A DNA stretch of 64,000 nucleotides, taken from positions 372,001-436,000 of the forward strand of contig CAVPFA010000004.1 in the NCBI GenBank assembly GCA_963703655.1, read 5' to 3'. This document shows, piece by piece, positions 52,036 through 61,607 of this stretch. This DNA is from CAVPFA01 sp963703655 (GTDB lineage Bacteria > Actinomycetota > Acidimicrobiia > Acidimicrobiales > Bog-793). The translations under genes and the position numbers were made by a program. The notes below the pieces were generated by a model. The model did not search any database. It was not told the origin of the DNA and saw only the letters and a list, made by a program, of their open reading frames with translations. Numbering within the stretch: the stretch's first letter is position 1; the number at the start of each line of letters is the position of its first letter.

Positions 52036-53544
52036 ATGCGCGATTACCTGCTGTACGTGGACGGGACATGGTGCCGCGGTGGAGCCGGGACGATGACCGC
52101 AACGAGCCCCGCGACCGGCGAGTCCTTCGCCCGCGTCGCGGTCGCCGACCCCGCCGACGTCGACCGTGCCGTCGAGGCGGCCAAGGCCGCCGCCCCGAGC
52201 TGGGCCGCGAGCTCCGCCTTCGAGCGCGCGGCCCATTGCGAGTCGGTGGTCGCCGCGATCCGGGCGCCGGCGCGACGAGCTCGCTCACGCGCTCACCGAG
52301 GACCAGGGCAAGCCTCTTGTCGCCGAGGCCTACGGGGAGGTGGACGAGCTGGTCGAGTACTTCGCAATGGCAGGCGAAGACGCAAAACGGGTCGAAGGAG
52401 CGCTGCCACCTTCCACCGCGGCGGACGCCAGGGTGCTCCTCGTGCGGATACCGATCGGCGTCGTCGGGGTCGTGTCGCCGTGGAACTGGCCATACACGAT
52501 GGGAGCCGAGGTGTTCGCCCCTGCCCTCGCCGCGGGCAACACCGTCGTATGGGTGCCGGCGCCGACCACGGCGGCCTGCTCGGGGTTGCTTGCTGAGGTG
52601 ATCGCCGAAGGCGGGCTGCCGCCGGGGGTCTTCAACTTCCTTCCCGGACCGGGGGCGATCGTCGGCGATGCCGTCGTCTCTCACCGCGGGCGTCAACGCC
52701 GTCGGCTTCGTGGGGTCGGTTGCCACGGGCCGGCGGGTGGCGGAACGTGCCGCAGGCAAGACCCAGGTCCTCGAGCTCGGCGGCAACGGCCCGATGGTCG
52801 TGTTGGAGGACGCCGACCTCGAGCTCGCGACCGAAGCCGCCCTCGAAGCCGCGTATCTGTGCGCCGGGCAGAGCTGCACCGCGGGCGAGCGTTTCCTCGT
52901 CCACTCGTCGGTTCGGGCCGAATTCGTCGACCGCGTCGTGGCGGCGACCACCGAAAGGGTCCACCTCGGCGATCCTTTCGACCCCTTGACGACGATGGGA
53001 CCTCTCAACAACGAGCCGAACGCGTTGAAGTTCGACGCGCACGTGAACGACGCACGCGACCGCGGGGCGAAGGTCCTCTGCGGTGGCAACCGGGCCCGAG
53101 GGCACCCGACGCAGCTGTTCGCCGAGCCGACTGTCCTCGAAGGCGTCACCGGAGACATGTTGATCGCAACAGACGAGACGTTCGGTCCGGTGGTCCCGGT
53201 GATCGAGATCTCCTCGGACGCAGACGCGCTCGACATCACCAACGGTTCGCCCTTTCGGGCTCACGGCTGCGGTGTTCACCGAGGATCTCGAGCGCGGGCT
53301 CGCCTTCGCCGAGGCGGCGCGGGCGGGCTGGGTCAACATCAATGCGTCGACCAACATCTGGGAGTCGCACCTCCCCTTCGGGGGACGCTCGGGATCGGTG
53401 AGCGGCCGTGGCCGTGTCGGGGGCCGCTCACTGCTCGACGCCTTCACCGAGCCGAAGACGATTCGCTTCCCCGCCCCGCGCCTGCGTCGCGACGCGCCCG
53501 GCGCCGACGGCCGCGCCTGGCCTCGCACAGGGGCCGATTCCTGA
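52036..53544 (+). CDS. Aldehyde dehydrogenase, betaine-aldehyde dehydrogenase candidate (three frameshifts)
   Basis: About 501 residues when three one-base insertions are removed (near 52272, 52690 and 53252). Pieces in order: MRDYLLYVDGTWCRGGAGTM; RRDELAHALTEDQGKPL and the NAD-binding VVSPWNWPYTMG; FVGSVATGRRVAERAAGKTQ with the catalytic glutamate in LELGG and nucleophile cysteine in AGQSCTAGERF; then FTEDLERGLAFAEAARAGWV and the C-terminal oligomerisation strand. The third insertion is an extra T in a TTT run, so these are probably base-calling errors. With choline dehydrogenase and dimethylglycine dehydrogenase nearby, betaine aldehyde is the likely substrate; another aldehyde is possible. 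Confidence 0.82.
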
Positions 53545-53582
53545 CCGCTGAGGTTTGGCGACCATCGGCTACAACAGCGAGA

Positions 53583-56114
53583 ATGGACCGCATGAGACAA
53601 GCTACCAACCGGGCCAGCGCGGTCATCGTGGGCGCAGGAATCGTCGGCAACAGCCTCGCGTACCACCTCGCCCGGCTCGGTTGGCACGATCTCGTGCTCG
53701 TCGACAAGGGCCCGATGCCCAACCCGGGAGGCTCCACCGGTCACGCTTCGAACTTCATCTTCCCCGTCGATTACTCCAAGATGATGACCGAGCTCACCGA
53801 GGACAGCTCGGCGCAGTACAAGGAGCTCGGGGTCTTCACCGAGAGCGGCGGCATCGAGGTGGCACGAACCGCCGCGCGCTGCCAGGAGCTCCGGCGACGT
53901 GCGTCGGCCGCCCAGGCGTGGGGGGTGCCCTTCGAGCTGTTGACCCCGGCCGGCGTCGCGAAGCTGGTCCCGTACCTCAACCCGGAGGCCATCTTGGAGG
54001 GCCTCTACTTCCCGACGGTGGGCGTCGTCGACTCATTGCGAGCGGGAACCCTCATGCGAGAGCGGGCGCAGCAGATGGACGCCCTCGAGGTGCGGGCGAA
54101 CACCGAGATCGTCGGCATCGACCTGTCCGCAGACGGAAGGCGCGTCCAGCTGGTGCGGACCTCGGACGGGGACATCGAGACCGAGGTGTGCGCGATCTGC
54201 TGTGGAGTCTGGAGCTCGCGCATCGCACGGATGGCCGGCGCCTCGATCCCGCTCACGCCCGTCGTGCACCAGATGATCAGCGTCGGGCCGATCCCGCTGT
54301 TCGCCGACACGGTCGGCGAGATCGTGTACCCGATCGTGCGCGACATGGACACGAACATGTACGAGCGCCAGCACGGCGGCGACATGGAGGTCGGCTCGTA
54401 CGCGCACCGCCCGATCATCGTCCAGCCCGACGAGATCCCGTCCATCGAAGAGTCCGTCCTCTCGCCCACCGAGCTGCCCTTCACCCAGGACGACTTCGAC
54501 CCACAGCTTCAGGACGCCCTCGAGCTGATGCCCGAGCTCCTGGGCGACGAGAAGGCCGGCATCCGCTATGCGATCAACGGGCTCATCTCCATGACACCCG
54601 ACGGCCACCCCGTTCTCGGGGAGACCCCGGAGGTGAAGGGGCTGTGGTCCGTCGCGGCCAGCTGGATCAAAGAAGGCCCGGGCATCGGACGAGCCGTGGC
54701 CGAGTGGATGTCGGGTAGTGCCCCTGAGATCGACGTCCACGAGACCGACATCGCCCGTTTCTACGACCACCAGCGAACGCGCGAGCACGTGGTCGCGAGG
54801 GCCCGCGAGGGCTACAACAAGATGTACGGCATCGTGCACCCGGCCGAGCAGTGGGACTCGCAGAGACCCACGCGGCTCAGCCCGGTTTACGACCGCGAGC
54901 GCGAGCTCGGCGCCGTCTTCTTCGAGACCGTCGGGTGGGAGCGACCCTTCTGGTACGCGAGCAACGAAGGGCTGCTCGAGCGGTACGCGGGACGCCTGAT
55001 GCCGCGGGAGGCGGAATGGGAGTCCCGCTGGTGGTCGCCAATCATCAACGCCGAGCACCTCGCCATGCGCGACGGCTGCGGATTGGTCGACCTGTCCGCC
55101 TTCGTGGTCTTCGACATCACCGGCCCGGGCGCGCTGGCGGCGCTGCAGTGGCTCACGGTCGCTCAGATGAACGTCGCTGTCGGTCGTGTCGTGTACACCT
55201 CGTTGCTCGACGAGCGCGGCGGCTTCAAGTCCGACCTCACGATCATGCGGCTCGGTCCGAGGTGGTTCCGGGTCGTGACGGGCGGGGCTACGGGGATGGC
55301 CGAGAAGAAGTGGTTCCTGGACCACCTGCCCGACGACGGCTCGGCGCAGCTCACCGATCTCACCTCCGCCTGGACGACGTTCGGCTTGTGGGGGCCGCGC
55401 GCCAGGGACGTGCTGCAAGGCTGCACCGACGACGACGTGTCCAACGCCGGTCACTCGTTCGGTACCTGCCGATGGATCGAGCTCGGCGGCGTCCGGGCGC
55501 TGGCCTCGCGCATCTCGTACGTGGGCGAGCTGGGATGGGAGCTGTACGTGCCGATCGAGGAGGGCGCCCGCGCCTGGGACACCGTATTCGAGGCGGGCCG
55601 GCGCCACGGCATCGTCCCGGTCGGCATCGGCGTCTACGGCACCACTGGGCGGCTCGAGAAGGGATACCGTGCGTTCGGCAACGAGCTGACGGCCGACTAC
55701 GACATCGTGGAGGCCGGGATGGCACGTCCCTCGGTGAAAAAGGACGAGTTCATCGGGCGGGCGCCGTACATCGGCCAGCGCGAGGAGGAGCCCGCCGCGC
55801 TTTTGTGCACCCTCACCGTCGACGACCACCGGTCCGCGAGCGGGACGCTCCGCTACATGCTCGGCGGCGAGCCGGTGCTCAGCCTCGAAGGAGAGCGGCT
55901 CGTCGACCGAAAGGACCGACCCTCGTACGTGACGAGCGCCGGCTCAGGCCCTTCGGTCGGCAAGCACATTCTCCTCGCGTACCTGCCCATCGCTCACGCA
56001 GCTGCGGGCGAGCGCCTCACGGTCGATTTCCTCGGCGAGTCCTACCCGGTCACCGTCGCCGTGGCCGGATCGACTCCGCTGTTCGACCCCGACAACGAAC
56101 GGGTCAGAAGCTGA
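53583..56114 (+). CDS. Dimethylglycine/sarcosine dehydrogenase, FAD and GcvT domains fused
   Basis: An 843-residue two-part enzyme. Residues 1-400 are a DAO flavoprotein: SAVIVGAGIVGNSLAYHLAR and GGSTGHASNFIFP, whose histidine matches the covalent FAD site of mitochondrial dimethylglycine dehydrogenase. Residues about 430-840 are a GcvT-like THF domain (MRDGCGLVDLSAFVVFDITG, ISYVGELGWELYVPIEEG, RLEKGYRAFGNELTADYD). It demethylates dimethylglycine to sarcosine, or sarcosine to glycine, giving methylene-THF and passing electrons to ETF, whose genes start 5 bp later. ATG 53592 is an alternative start. Substrate preference cannot be read from sequence. Confidence 0.9.
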   Translation: MDRMRQATNRASAVIVGAGIVGNSLAYHLARLGWHDLVLVDKGPMPNPGGSTGHASNFIFPVDYSKMMTELTEDSSAQYKELGVFTESGGIEVARTAARCQELRRRASAAQAWGVPFELLTPAGVAKLVPYLNPEAILEGLYFPTVGVVDSLRAGTLMRERAQQMDALEVRANTEIVGIDLSADGRRVQLVRTSDGDIETEVCAICCGVWSSRIARMAGASIPLTPVVHQMISVGPIPLFADTVGEIVYPIVRDMDTNMYERQHGGDMEVGSYAHRPIIVQPDEIPSIEESVLSPTELPFTQDDFDPQLQDALELMPELLGDEKAGIRYAINGLISMTPDGHPVLGETPEVKGLWSVAASWIKEGPGIGRAVAEWMSGSAPEIDVHETDIARFYDHQRTREHVVARAREGYNKMYGIVHPAEQWDSQRPTRLSPVYDRERELGAVFFETVGWERPFWYASNEGLLERYAGRLMPREAEWESRWWSPIINAEHLAMRDGCGLVDLSAFVVFDITGPGALAALQWLTVAQMNVAVGRVVYTSLLDERGGFKSDLTIMRLGPRWFRVVTGGATGMAEKKWFLDHLPDDGSAQLTDLTSAWTTFGLWGPRARDVLQGCTDDDVSNAGHSFGTCRWIELGGVRALASRISYVGELGWELYVPIEEGARAWDTVFEAGRRHGIVPVGIGVYGTTGRLEKGYRAFGNELTADYDIVEAGMARPSVKKDEFIGRAPYIGQREEEPAALLCTLTVDDHRSASGTLRYMLGGEPVLSLEGERLVDRKDRPSYVTSAGSGPSVGKHILLAYLPIAHAAAGERLTVDFLGESYPVTVAVAGSTPLFDPDNERVRS

Positions 56115-56119
56115 CCGAC

Positions 56120-56887
56120 GTGAACATCCTGGTGTGCATCAAGCGCGTCCCGATGGTCGGCGGCAAGATCGCTGTCACCCCGGACTCCCAGGAAGTCGAC
56201 ACGCGCCTGCTCGGGTTCACCGTGAGCCCTCACGAGGAGTGCGCGGTCGAAGAGGCGGTCAGGATCACCGAGCTTCGAGGCGGTGTCGTGTCGGTGCTCA
56301 CTCTCGGGCCGCCGGACGCGGCCGAGCAGCTGCGCGACGCGGTAGCGATCGGAGCGAGCCGCCCGCTGCTCCTCGAGACCGACGGCAGGGAATGGGGCCC
56401 GATCGCGACCGCGGGCGCCATCGTGGACGCAGTCGTGAAACACGAGAGTGACAACGGACCCTACGAGCTCATCCTGTTCGGCAACGAGGCCGCCGACACC
56501 GGCGACTACCAGGTCGGGGTCCGCGTCGCTCACGGCCTCGGCCGGCCGTGCATAACCGGCATCAAGCACCTCGAGATCTCCGACACGCACCTGCGGGCCC
56601 GACGCGAGTTCCGCGGGGGAGACGAGCTGTTCGAGCTGGCGTTGCCGGCGGTCGTCTCGGTCAAGGAGGGGATCAACCTTCCGCGCTATCCGTCCCTGCC
56701 CGGACGCATGCGGGCGAAGAAGGCGGTCATCGAGCAGTCCAAGCCGGAATGGAATCCGGACCAGGTGCACAAGGAGGGCCTTCGGGTGCCCGTCGTGGAG
56801 CGCCAGCGCGCCGAGATCCTGGGCACCGGTGTCGAAGCCGTGCCGGCGCTGCTCAGTGTGCTCGAGGAATTGGGCGTCCTCTCGTGA
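56120..56887 (+). CDS. etfB: Electron transfer flavoprotein beta subunit (copy 2)
   Basis: A 255-residue EtfB starting at GTG 56120 (MNILVCIKRVPMVGGKIAVT). Blocks: VSPHEECAVEEAVRITELRG, LILFGNEAADTGDYQVGVRV, VVSVKEGINLPRYPSLPGRM. It differs clearly from the copy at 41419. It follows the dimethylglycine dehydrogenase gene by 5 bp and overlaps etfA by 4 bp, so it is its dedicated electron acceptor. No dgcB-like partner lies next to this copy. Confidence 0.92.
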   Translation: MNILVCIKRVPMVGGKIAVTPDSQEVDTRLLGFTVSPHEECAVEEAVRITELRGGVVSVLTLGPPDAAEQLRDAVAIGASRPLLLETDGREWGPIATAGAIVDAVVKHESDNGPYELILFGNEAADTGDYQVGVRVAHGLGRPCITGIKHLEISDTHLRARREFRGGDELFELALPAVVSVKEGINLPRYPSLPGRMRAKKAVIEQSKPEWNPDQVHKEGLRVPVVERQRAEILGTGVEAVPALLSVLEELGVLS

Positions 56888-57867
56888 CGGTCCTCTGCCT
56901 GGTCGAACACGACGCGACCGGCGCGATCGACGCCTCGCTGCGAGCCTTGAGCTTCGCCAGATCACTGGGCGAGTCTTCGGGCGACCCGCTCGCGGCGGCC
57001 CTCGTCGGCGACATCCCGCCCGCGACCCTCGAGCAGCTCGAAGCCTTCGGCGTGTCCGATGCTTACGCAATCGAGTCGGACGAGCTCGAGGCTTATTCCC
57101 CGACGGGATGGGCACGTGCCGTCGCCCAGCTGGCCACGAGCGCCTCGGCGACAGCCGTCGTCGCCGCCGGCACCGATCGTGGCAACGAGGTCATGGCGCA
57201 CCTGGGTGCGCTGACCGGACTTGCGATGGTGGCCAACTGCCTGAGCGCCTCGCGCTCGAGCGAGACGACCGTCCGCCTCAGCCGCCAGAGATGGGCCGGG
57301 AGTCTCATCGAGGATGCCGTCGTGGAGGAGTCGCCCGCCCTGCTCACGGTCGCCTTTGACGGCGTTGCGGCCGAACGCGCTCTGCGGGCGGCTCAGACCA
57401 CCGTACGCACCCATCACCCGACGCTCGAGAAGGAGGACCTGAGCGTCAAGGTCTCGGAGTGGATGGACCGGAGCGCCGGCATCTCGCTCGCGGAGGCCAG
57501 GGTCGTCGTCGGAGGTGGACGAGGCGTCGGCAGCCCGGAGGGCTTCGCTCCGATCGAGGAGCTGGCCGGCCTGCTCGGCGCGGCCGTCGGAGTATCGCGG
57601 GTCGTCACGAGCCTGGGGTGGCGCTCGCACAGCCAGCAGGTCGGTCAGACCGGAACGCGTATCTCGCCCGAGCTCTATCTCGCGTGTGGCATCAGCGGCG
57701 CCATCCAGCACCTGGCGGGCTGCCAGAGCGCCAAGCACGTCGTGGCGATCAACACCGATCCCGAAGCACCCATCATCTCGCGCGCCGAGTATGCGGTCAT
57801 CGGTGATCTGAACACGATCATCCCAGCGCTCGTGACGGCGATCCGGGCTCGGAGCGGGGAGAGCTGA
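56884..57867 (+). CDS. etfA: Electron transfer flavoprotein alpha subunit (copy 2)
   Basis: A 327-residue EtfA from GTG 56884 in a GTGA overlap with etfB. FAD-domain blocks are intact: VVVGGGRGVGSPEGFAPIEE, SLGWRSHSQQVGQTGTRI, YLACGISGAIQHLAGC and VVAINTDPEAPIISRAEYAV. The N-terminal half is more diverged than in copy 1. Its end overlaps the convergent choline dehydrogenase gene by 50 bp. Confidence 0.92.
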   Translation: MTVLCLVEHDATGAIDASLRALSFARSLGESSGDPLAAALVGDIPPATLEQLEAFGVSDAYAIESDELEAYSPTGWARAVAQLATSASATAVVAAGTDRGNEVMAHLGALTGLAMVANCLSASRSSETTVRLSRQRWAGSLIEDAVVEESPALLTVAFDGVAAERALRAAQTTVRTHHPTLEKEDLSVKVSEWMDRSAGISLAEARVVVGGGRGVGSPEGFAPIEELAGLLGAAVGVSRVVTSLGWRSHSQQVGQTGTRISPELYLACGISGAIQHLAGCQSAKHVVAINTDPEAPIISRAEYAVIGDLNTIIPALVTAIRARSGES

Positions 57868-59497
57868 CCCAGAAGTCGACCTCGACAGGTGCGAGCGGCG
57901 TGTTGCCCAAGATGAGGTCGGTCGCCTTCTCTGCGACCATCATGACCGGCGCGAAGATGTTGCCGTTCGTGACGTAGGGCATGACCGAGGCGTCCACGAC
58001 GCGCAGTCCCTCCAGCCCGTGCACCCTCAAGCTCGACGGGTCGACCACAGAACCCTCGTCGGTTCCCATCTTGCACGTGCACGACGGATGAAGCGCCGTC
58101 TCGGCGTCGCGGCCGACCCACCGCAGGACCTCCTCGTCGGTCGACACCGCCGGCCCAGGTGACAGCTCGCCGCCGCTGAACGATCCGAACGCGGGCTGTC
58201 CAAGGATGTGGCGAGCCACCTGCACCGCCTCCACCCACTCCCTGCGGTCCTGGTCGGTCGACAGGTAGTTGAACCGCAACGCCGGTCGAACCGCCGGATC
58301 GAGGGACGTGATCTTCACCGATCCCCGGGAATCGGAGTACATCGGCCCTATGTGCACCTGGTAGCCGTGACCTCCCGCCGGCGAAGAACCGTCGTAGCGG
58401 ATCGCAATCGGAAGGAAGTGGAACATCAAGTTGGGATACCCGACGTCCTCGTTGCTGCGCGCGAAACCTCCGGCCTCAAAATGGTTCGTCGCTCCCGGGC
58501 CCCTGCGCCAAAGGAGCCACTGCAAGCCGATCCAAGGCCGGTTGCGCCATTTGAGAGCGGGAGCCACCGAGACCGGCTGCGTGCACGAATGCTGGATGTA
58601 CACCTCGAGGTGGTCCTGGAGGTTCTCCCCCACGCCGGCAAGGTCCTGCACCACGTAGGCGCCTAGCGCCCTCAGCTCCGCGGCGTTGCCGACGCCCGAG
58701 AGCTGCAGCAGCTGCGGCGAGTTGAAGGCGCCTCCACACAAGATGACCTCGCCCGCACGGATCTTCGTACGTCCCGGCTCGTTCAGCTCCACGCCCACAG
58801 CACGCTTGCCTTCGAAGAGGATCTTGTTCACCATGGTCCGGCACCGGACCTCGAGGTTCGGACGGTTCATTACCGGGTGCAGGTAGGCACGTGCCGCGCT
58901 CAGCCGACGGCCCCGGTAAATCGTGCGATCGAACGGAGCGAAACCCTCTTGGCGGTAGCCGTTCACGTCGTCGGTCAGCTCGTAGCCGGCCTGCTGCACA
59001 GCTTCGAAAAAGGCCCTGAAGAGCGGGCTCGTGGCTGGGCCGCGCTCGAGAACGAGCGGCCCGCTCGTGCCCCTGTACTCGTCGCCACCGGCCAGGCACG
59101 TCTCCATCTGCTTGAAGTACGGCAGGCAATGCGCATAGTCCCACTCGTCCATGCCGGGATCGGCCGCCCACCGCTCGTAGTCGAGCGGATTGCCGCGCTG
59201 GAAGATCATCCCGTTGATGCTGCTCGAGCCGCCGAGAACCTTCCCGCGAGCGTGATAGATCCTGCGGCCGCCCATGTGAGGCTCCGGCTCGGACTCGTAC
59301 TTCCAGTCGTAGAAGCGGTTCCCGATGGGAATGGTGAGCGCGGCCGGCATGTGGATGAAGATGTCCCACCGGTAGTCGAGGCGGCCCGCCTCGAGGACCA
59401 GCACGTGATTGGACGGATCGGCGCTCAGCCGGTTCGCGAGCGCGCTTCCGGCCGAGCCGCCGCCGACGATGACGAAGTCGTACCGCTCCCGCTTCAT
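57818..59497 (-). CDS. betA: Choline dehydrogenase (GMC oxidoreductase)
   Basis: A 559-residue protein from ATG 59497, preceded by AGGAGGGG. It is colinear with E. coli BetA: YDFVIVGGGSAGSALANRLS binds FAD; HMPAALTIPIGNRFYDWKYE, GKVLGGSSSINGMIFQRGN and GATNHFEAGGF are near-matches; the catalytic His lies in ETALHPSCTCKMGTD and the Asn in YVTNGNIFAPVMM. It oxidises choline to betaine aldehyde at the membrane, feeding the aldehyde dehydrogenase encoded nearby. The longer open frame to 59698 has no family similarity. Confidence 0.93.
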   Translation of the reverse strand: MKRERYDFVIVGGGSAGSALANRLSADPSNHVLVLEAGRLDYRWDIFIHMPAALTIPIGNRFYDWKYESEPEPHMGGRRIYHARGKVLGGSSSINGMIFQRGNPLDYERWAADPGMDEWDYAHCLPYFKQMETCLAGGDEYRGTSGPLVLERGPATSPLFRAFFEAVQQAGYELTDDVNGYRQEGFAPFDRTIYRGRRLSAARAYLHPVMNRPNLEVRCRTMVNKILFEGKRAVGVELNEPGRTKIRAGEVILCGGAFNSPQLLQLSGVGNAAELRALGAYVVQDLAGVGENLQDHLEVYIQHSCTQPVSVAPALKWRNRPWIGLQWLLWRRGPGATNHFEAGGFARSNEDVGYPNLMFHFLPIAIRYDGSSPAGGHGYQVHIGPMYSDSRGSVKITSLDPAVRPALRFNYLSTDQDRREWVEAVQVARHILGQPAFGSFSGGELSPGPAVSTDEEVLRWVGRDAETALHPSCTCKMGTDEGSVVDPSSLRVHGLEGLRVVDASVMPYVTNGNIFAPVMMVAEKATDLILGNTPLAPVEVDFWVSSPRSEPGSPSRALG

Positions 59498-59654
59498 TTT
59501 GCCCCTCCTGTCCCCGCGGCCCCGGAGCACCCGCGGGATGCTATCTCGTGCCCCTTGCCCGCCAGGGAGAATGGTGCTGTGCTTCAGTGAAACGCTGTGA
59601 TTGCCGCTCCCATGACCTCCGTTCTGGTCCGAGGCTCCACCAGGAAGTAGAAAA

Positions 59655-60083
59655 ATGCCATCGAGAGCCTCCTTCGTCGCAAGGTGGTCACCCCGCATCG
59701 GCCGCAGGGCGGCCCGTCTCTACTTGTTGACGGGGCCCGCGACGGTCCTCGGAGTCTGGTCCGCTCCGGTCTGGCTGGTTCTGTTCCTGATCGGCCAGGG
59801 TTGGTCCAGGGTCAGCGCATATGTGGTCGCCGGCATCGGTTTCGCCTGCCTCGCGTTTGCGGCGATCTGCCTGCACCTCATGTACGAGGCACTGTCGGAG
59901 CGCTTCGGTTTCAAGGTCTCTTGGCGTAACCCGCCTCCCTACCGCTACAAGGCCTTCGGGGCGTGGTGCCGCAGCCGCGGGCTCGAGCCGGCCACGGGAC
60001 GTCCGGTGGATGCCGAACTCCGGCGCGACCGGCCAGGGCTTCACAGCCGCGCGCACCGCGCTCGCTCGCGCACCAGTCGATGA
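59655..60083 (+). CDS. Small membrane protein of unknown function
   Basis: A 142-residue protein. MPSRASFVARWSPRIGRRAA is followed by two membrane helices (TVLGVWSAPVWLVLFLIG, and AYVVAGIGFACLAFAAIC) and a positively charged tail rich in Arg. No family recognised. It lies between the divergent betA gene and amt; codon bias and position on the same strand make it plausible but unproven. Confidence 0.55.
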   Translation: MPSRASFVARWSPRIGRRAARLYLLTGPATVLGVWSAPVWLVLFLIGQGWSRVSAYVVAGIGFACLAFAAICLHLMYEALSERFGFKVSWRNPPPYRYKAFGAWCRSRGLEPATGRPVDAELRRDRPGLHSRAHRARSRTSR

Positions 60084-60191
60084 CCCGCGCGTGCACTCGA
60101 GTGGGTGCCGTGGGCGGCGGCGACATAATGTGAGCCCCAGGGGCGCGGGGCGAGGCGGTAGAGGCCACGCGATGGTCCGAAGGAGGGCAGG

Positions 60192-61412
60192 GTGATCAAC
60201 GCCGGCGATACCGGTTTCGTTCTGTTGAGCGCCGCGCTCGTGATGGTGATGACGCCGGGCCTGGCGTTCTTCTACGGCGGCCTGGTGCGCAGGAAGAACT
60301 TCCTCGCCATCATGATGCAGAGCTTCATCTCGATGGGCGTCGTCACGGTGCTCTGGGTGACGGTGGGCTACTCGCTCGCCTTCTCCGGGAACGTCGGGGG
60401 CGTCATCGGCAATTTCTCCTGGACGCTCTTGCAACACGTCGGAGCCAAGCCAGGTCCGTGGGCTCCCCACATCCCGGCTCTCGCGCATTTCATCTTTCAG
60501 GAGATGTTCGCCATCATCACCCCGGCCCTCATCACCGGCGCCTTCGCGGATCGCGTTCACTTCAAGAGCTACCTCAAGTTCCTTGTGATCTGGAGCTTGC
60601 TCGTTTACGTGCCGATCGTGCACTGGATCTGGGGCGGCGGGTTCCTTGCGAAATGGGGCGTCCTCGACTTTGCCGGCGGCATGGTCGTACACACGAGCGC
60701 AGGCTTCGCCGCACTCGCGTCGGTGTGGGTGGTCGGAGCGAGGAAGTTCGCGCCGGGCGAGAAGACGCTCCCGCACAATGTGGCCTTCGTAGGCCTCGGC
60801 ACGGGGTTGCTGTGGTTCGGCTGGTTCGGCTTCAACGGCGGTTCGGCGCTTGCCGCCAACGGCGTCGCGGCACAAGCGTTCGTCAACACCGACATCGCTG
60901 CGTCGGTTGCGATGTGCACCTGGCTGGCCATCTCGTGGTTCAGGTCGGGCAAGCCCAGCTTGATCGGCGCATTCACGGGGGCCGTCGCAGGGCTGGCGTG
61001 CGTGACCCCGTGTGCCGGGTACGTGCCGACCTGGGCGTCGTTCTTGATCGGACTGGCCGCGGGCACGATCTGCTATGGCGCTGTCGAGTTCCGGAACCGT
61101 ATGAAGTGGGACGATGCGCTCGACGTCTGGGCCGCTCACGGCGTCGGCGGGCTCCTCGGCTCGATCCTGTTGGGCGTGTTCGCGTATGTCTCGGTCGACG
61201 CGGCCGGCGCCAACGGCCTTGTCGCCGGCAACGCGGCGTTCTTCGGCAAGCAGGTCGCGGCAGCCGCCCTTGTCGCCGCCTACGCGTTCGTGGTCACCTG
61301 GGTCATCCTCAAGGTCCTGAACCGGTTCGAGGCGATTCGGGTGCCTGACACGGTCGAACTCGAGGGCCTGGACACCGAGATGGAAGAAGAGCAGGCGTAC
61401 GTCTTGACCTGA
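60192..61412 (+). CDS. amt: Ammonium transporter
   Basis: A 406-residue Amt/MEP/Rh channel with about 11 helices, from GTG 60192 with AGGAGG upstream. Family features: GLAFFYGGLVRRKNFLAIMM, the twin histidines of the pore in VVHTSAGFAALASVWV and WAAHGVGGLLGSIL, and WFGWFGFNGGSALAAN. No glnK lies next to it. In this setting it may recover ammonium released by amine catabolism, or take up methylammonium, an analogue many Amt proteins carry. Confidence 0.95.
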   Translation: MINAGDTGFVLLSAALVMVMTPGLAFFYGGLVRRKNFLAIMMQSFISMGVVTVLWVTVGYSLAFSGNVGGVIGNFSWTLLQHVGAKPGPWAPHIPALAHFIFQEMFAIITPALITGAFADRVHFKSYLKFLVIWSLLVYVPIVHWIWGGGFLAKWGVLDFAGGMVVHTSAGFAALASVWVVGARKFAPGEKTLPHNVAFVGLGTGLLWFGWFGFNGGSALAANGVAAQAFVNTDIAASVAMCTWLAISWFRSGKPSLIGAFTGAVAGLACVTPCAGYVPTWASFLIGLAAGTICYGAVEFRNRMKWDDALDVWAAHGVGGLLGSILLGVFAYVSVDAAGANGLVAGNAAFFGKQVAAAALVAAYAFVVTWVILKVLNRFEAIRVPDTVELEGLDTEMEEEQAYVLT

Positions 61413-61455
61413 GTGGCCGGCGGGGCCGGCGGGCGGTGGCGGGACCCGACGTGTG

Positions 61456-61564
61456 AAGACTTTTGTGGACCATGCCCACACAACTATTGACACGTTGCGC
61501 GCGGGGCAAGACTTTTGTGGGCTATGCCCCCCCACACAACTACTGACACGTGGCACGCGCGGGG
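61456..61564. repeat. Two-copy direct repeat, each with a hairpin, between convergent amt and metF
   Basis: Copies at 61456-61506 and 61508-61564 share AAGACTTTTGTGG at the start, CACACAACTA in the middle and GCGCGGGG at the end. Each can fold: on the minus strand TGTGG with CCACA in copy 1 and TGTGGG with CCCACA in copy 2, so the pairing is kept while loop and length differ. Followed on the minus strand by AAAAG. A bidirectional terminator pair or a small structured repeat element is likely. Confidence 0.55.
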
Positions 61565-61607
61565 CCGGCGGGGCCGTTGCGGGCCACGCCGCGCTGGGCC
61601 GGCCTCG

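Noticed and set aside
51335..53242. 635-codon minus-strand frame opposite the amidotransferase and aldehyde dehydrogenase
   Set aside because: Ser/Arg/Pro-rich translation; the plus-strand pieces are clear aldehyde dehydrogenase despite frameshifts.
61456..61564. Possible CRISPR array
   Set aside because: Only two imperfect copies with no spacer between them and no cas genes.
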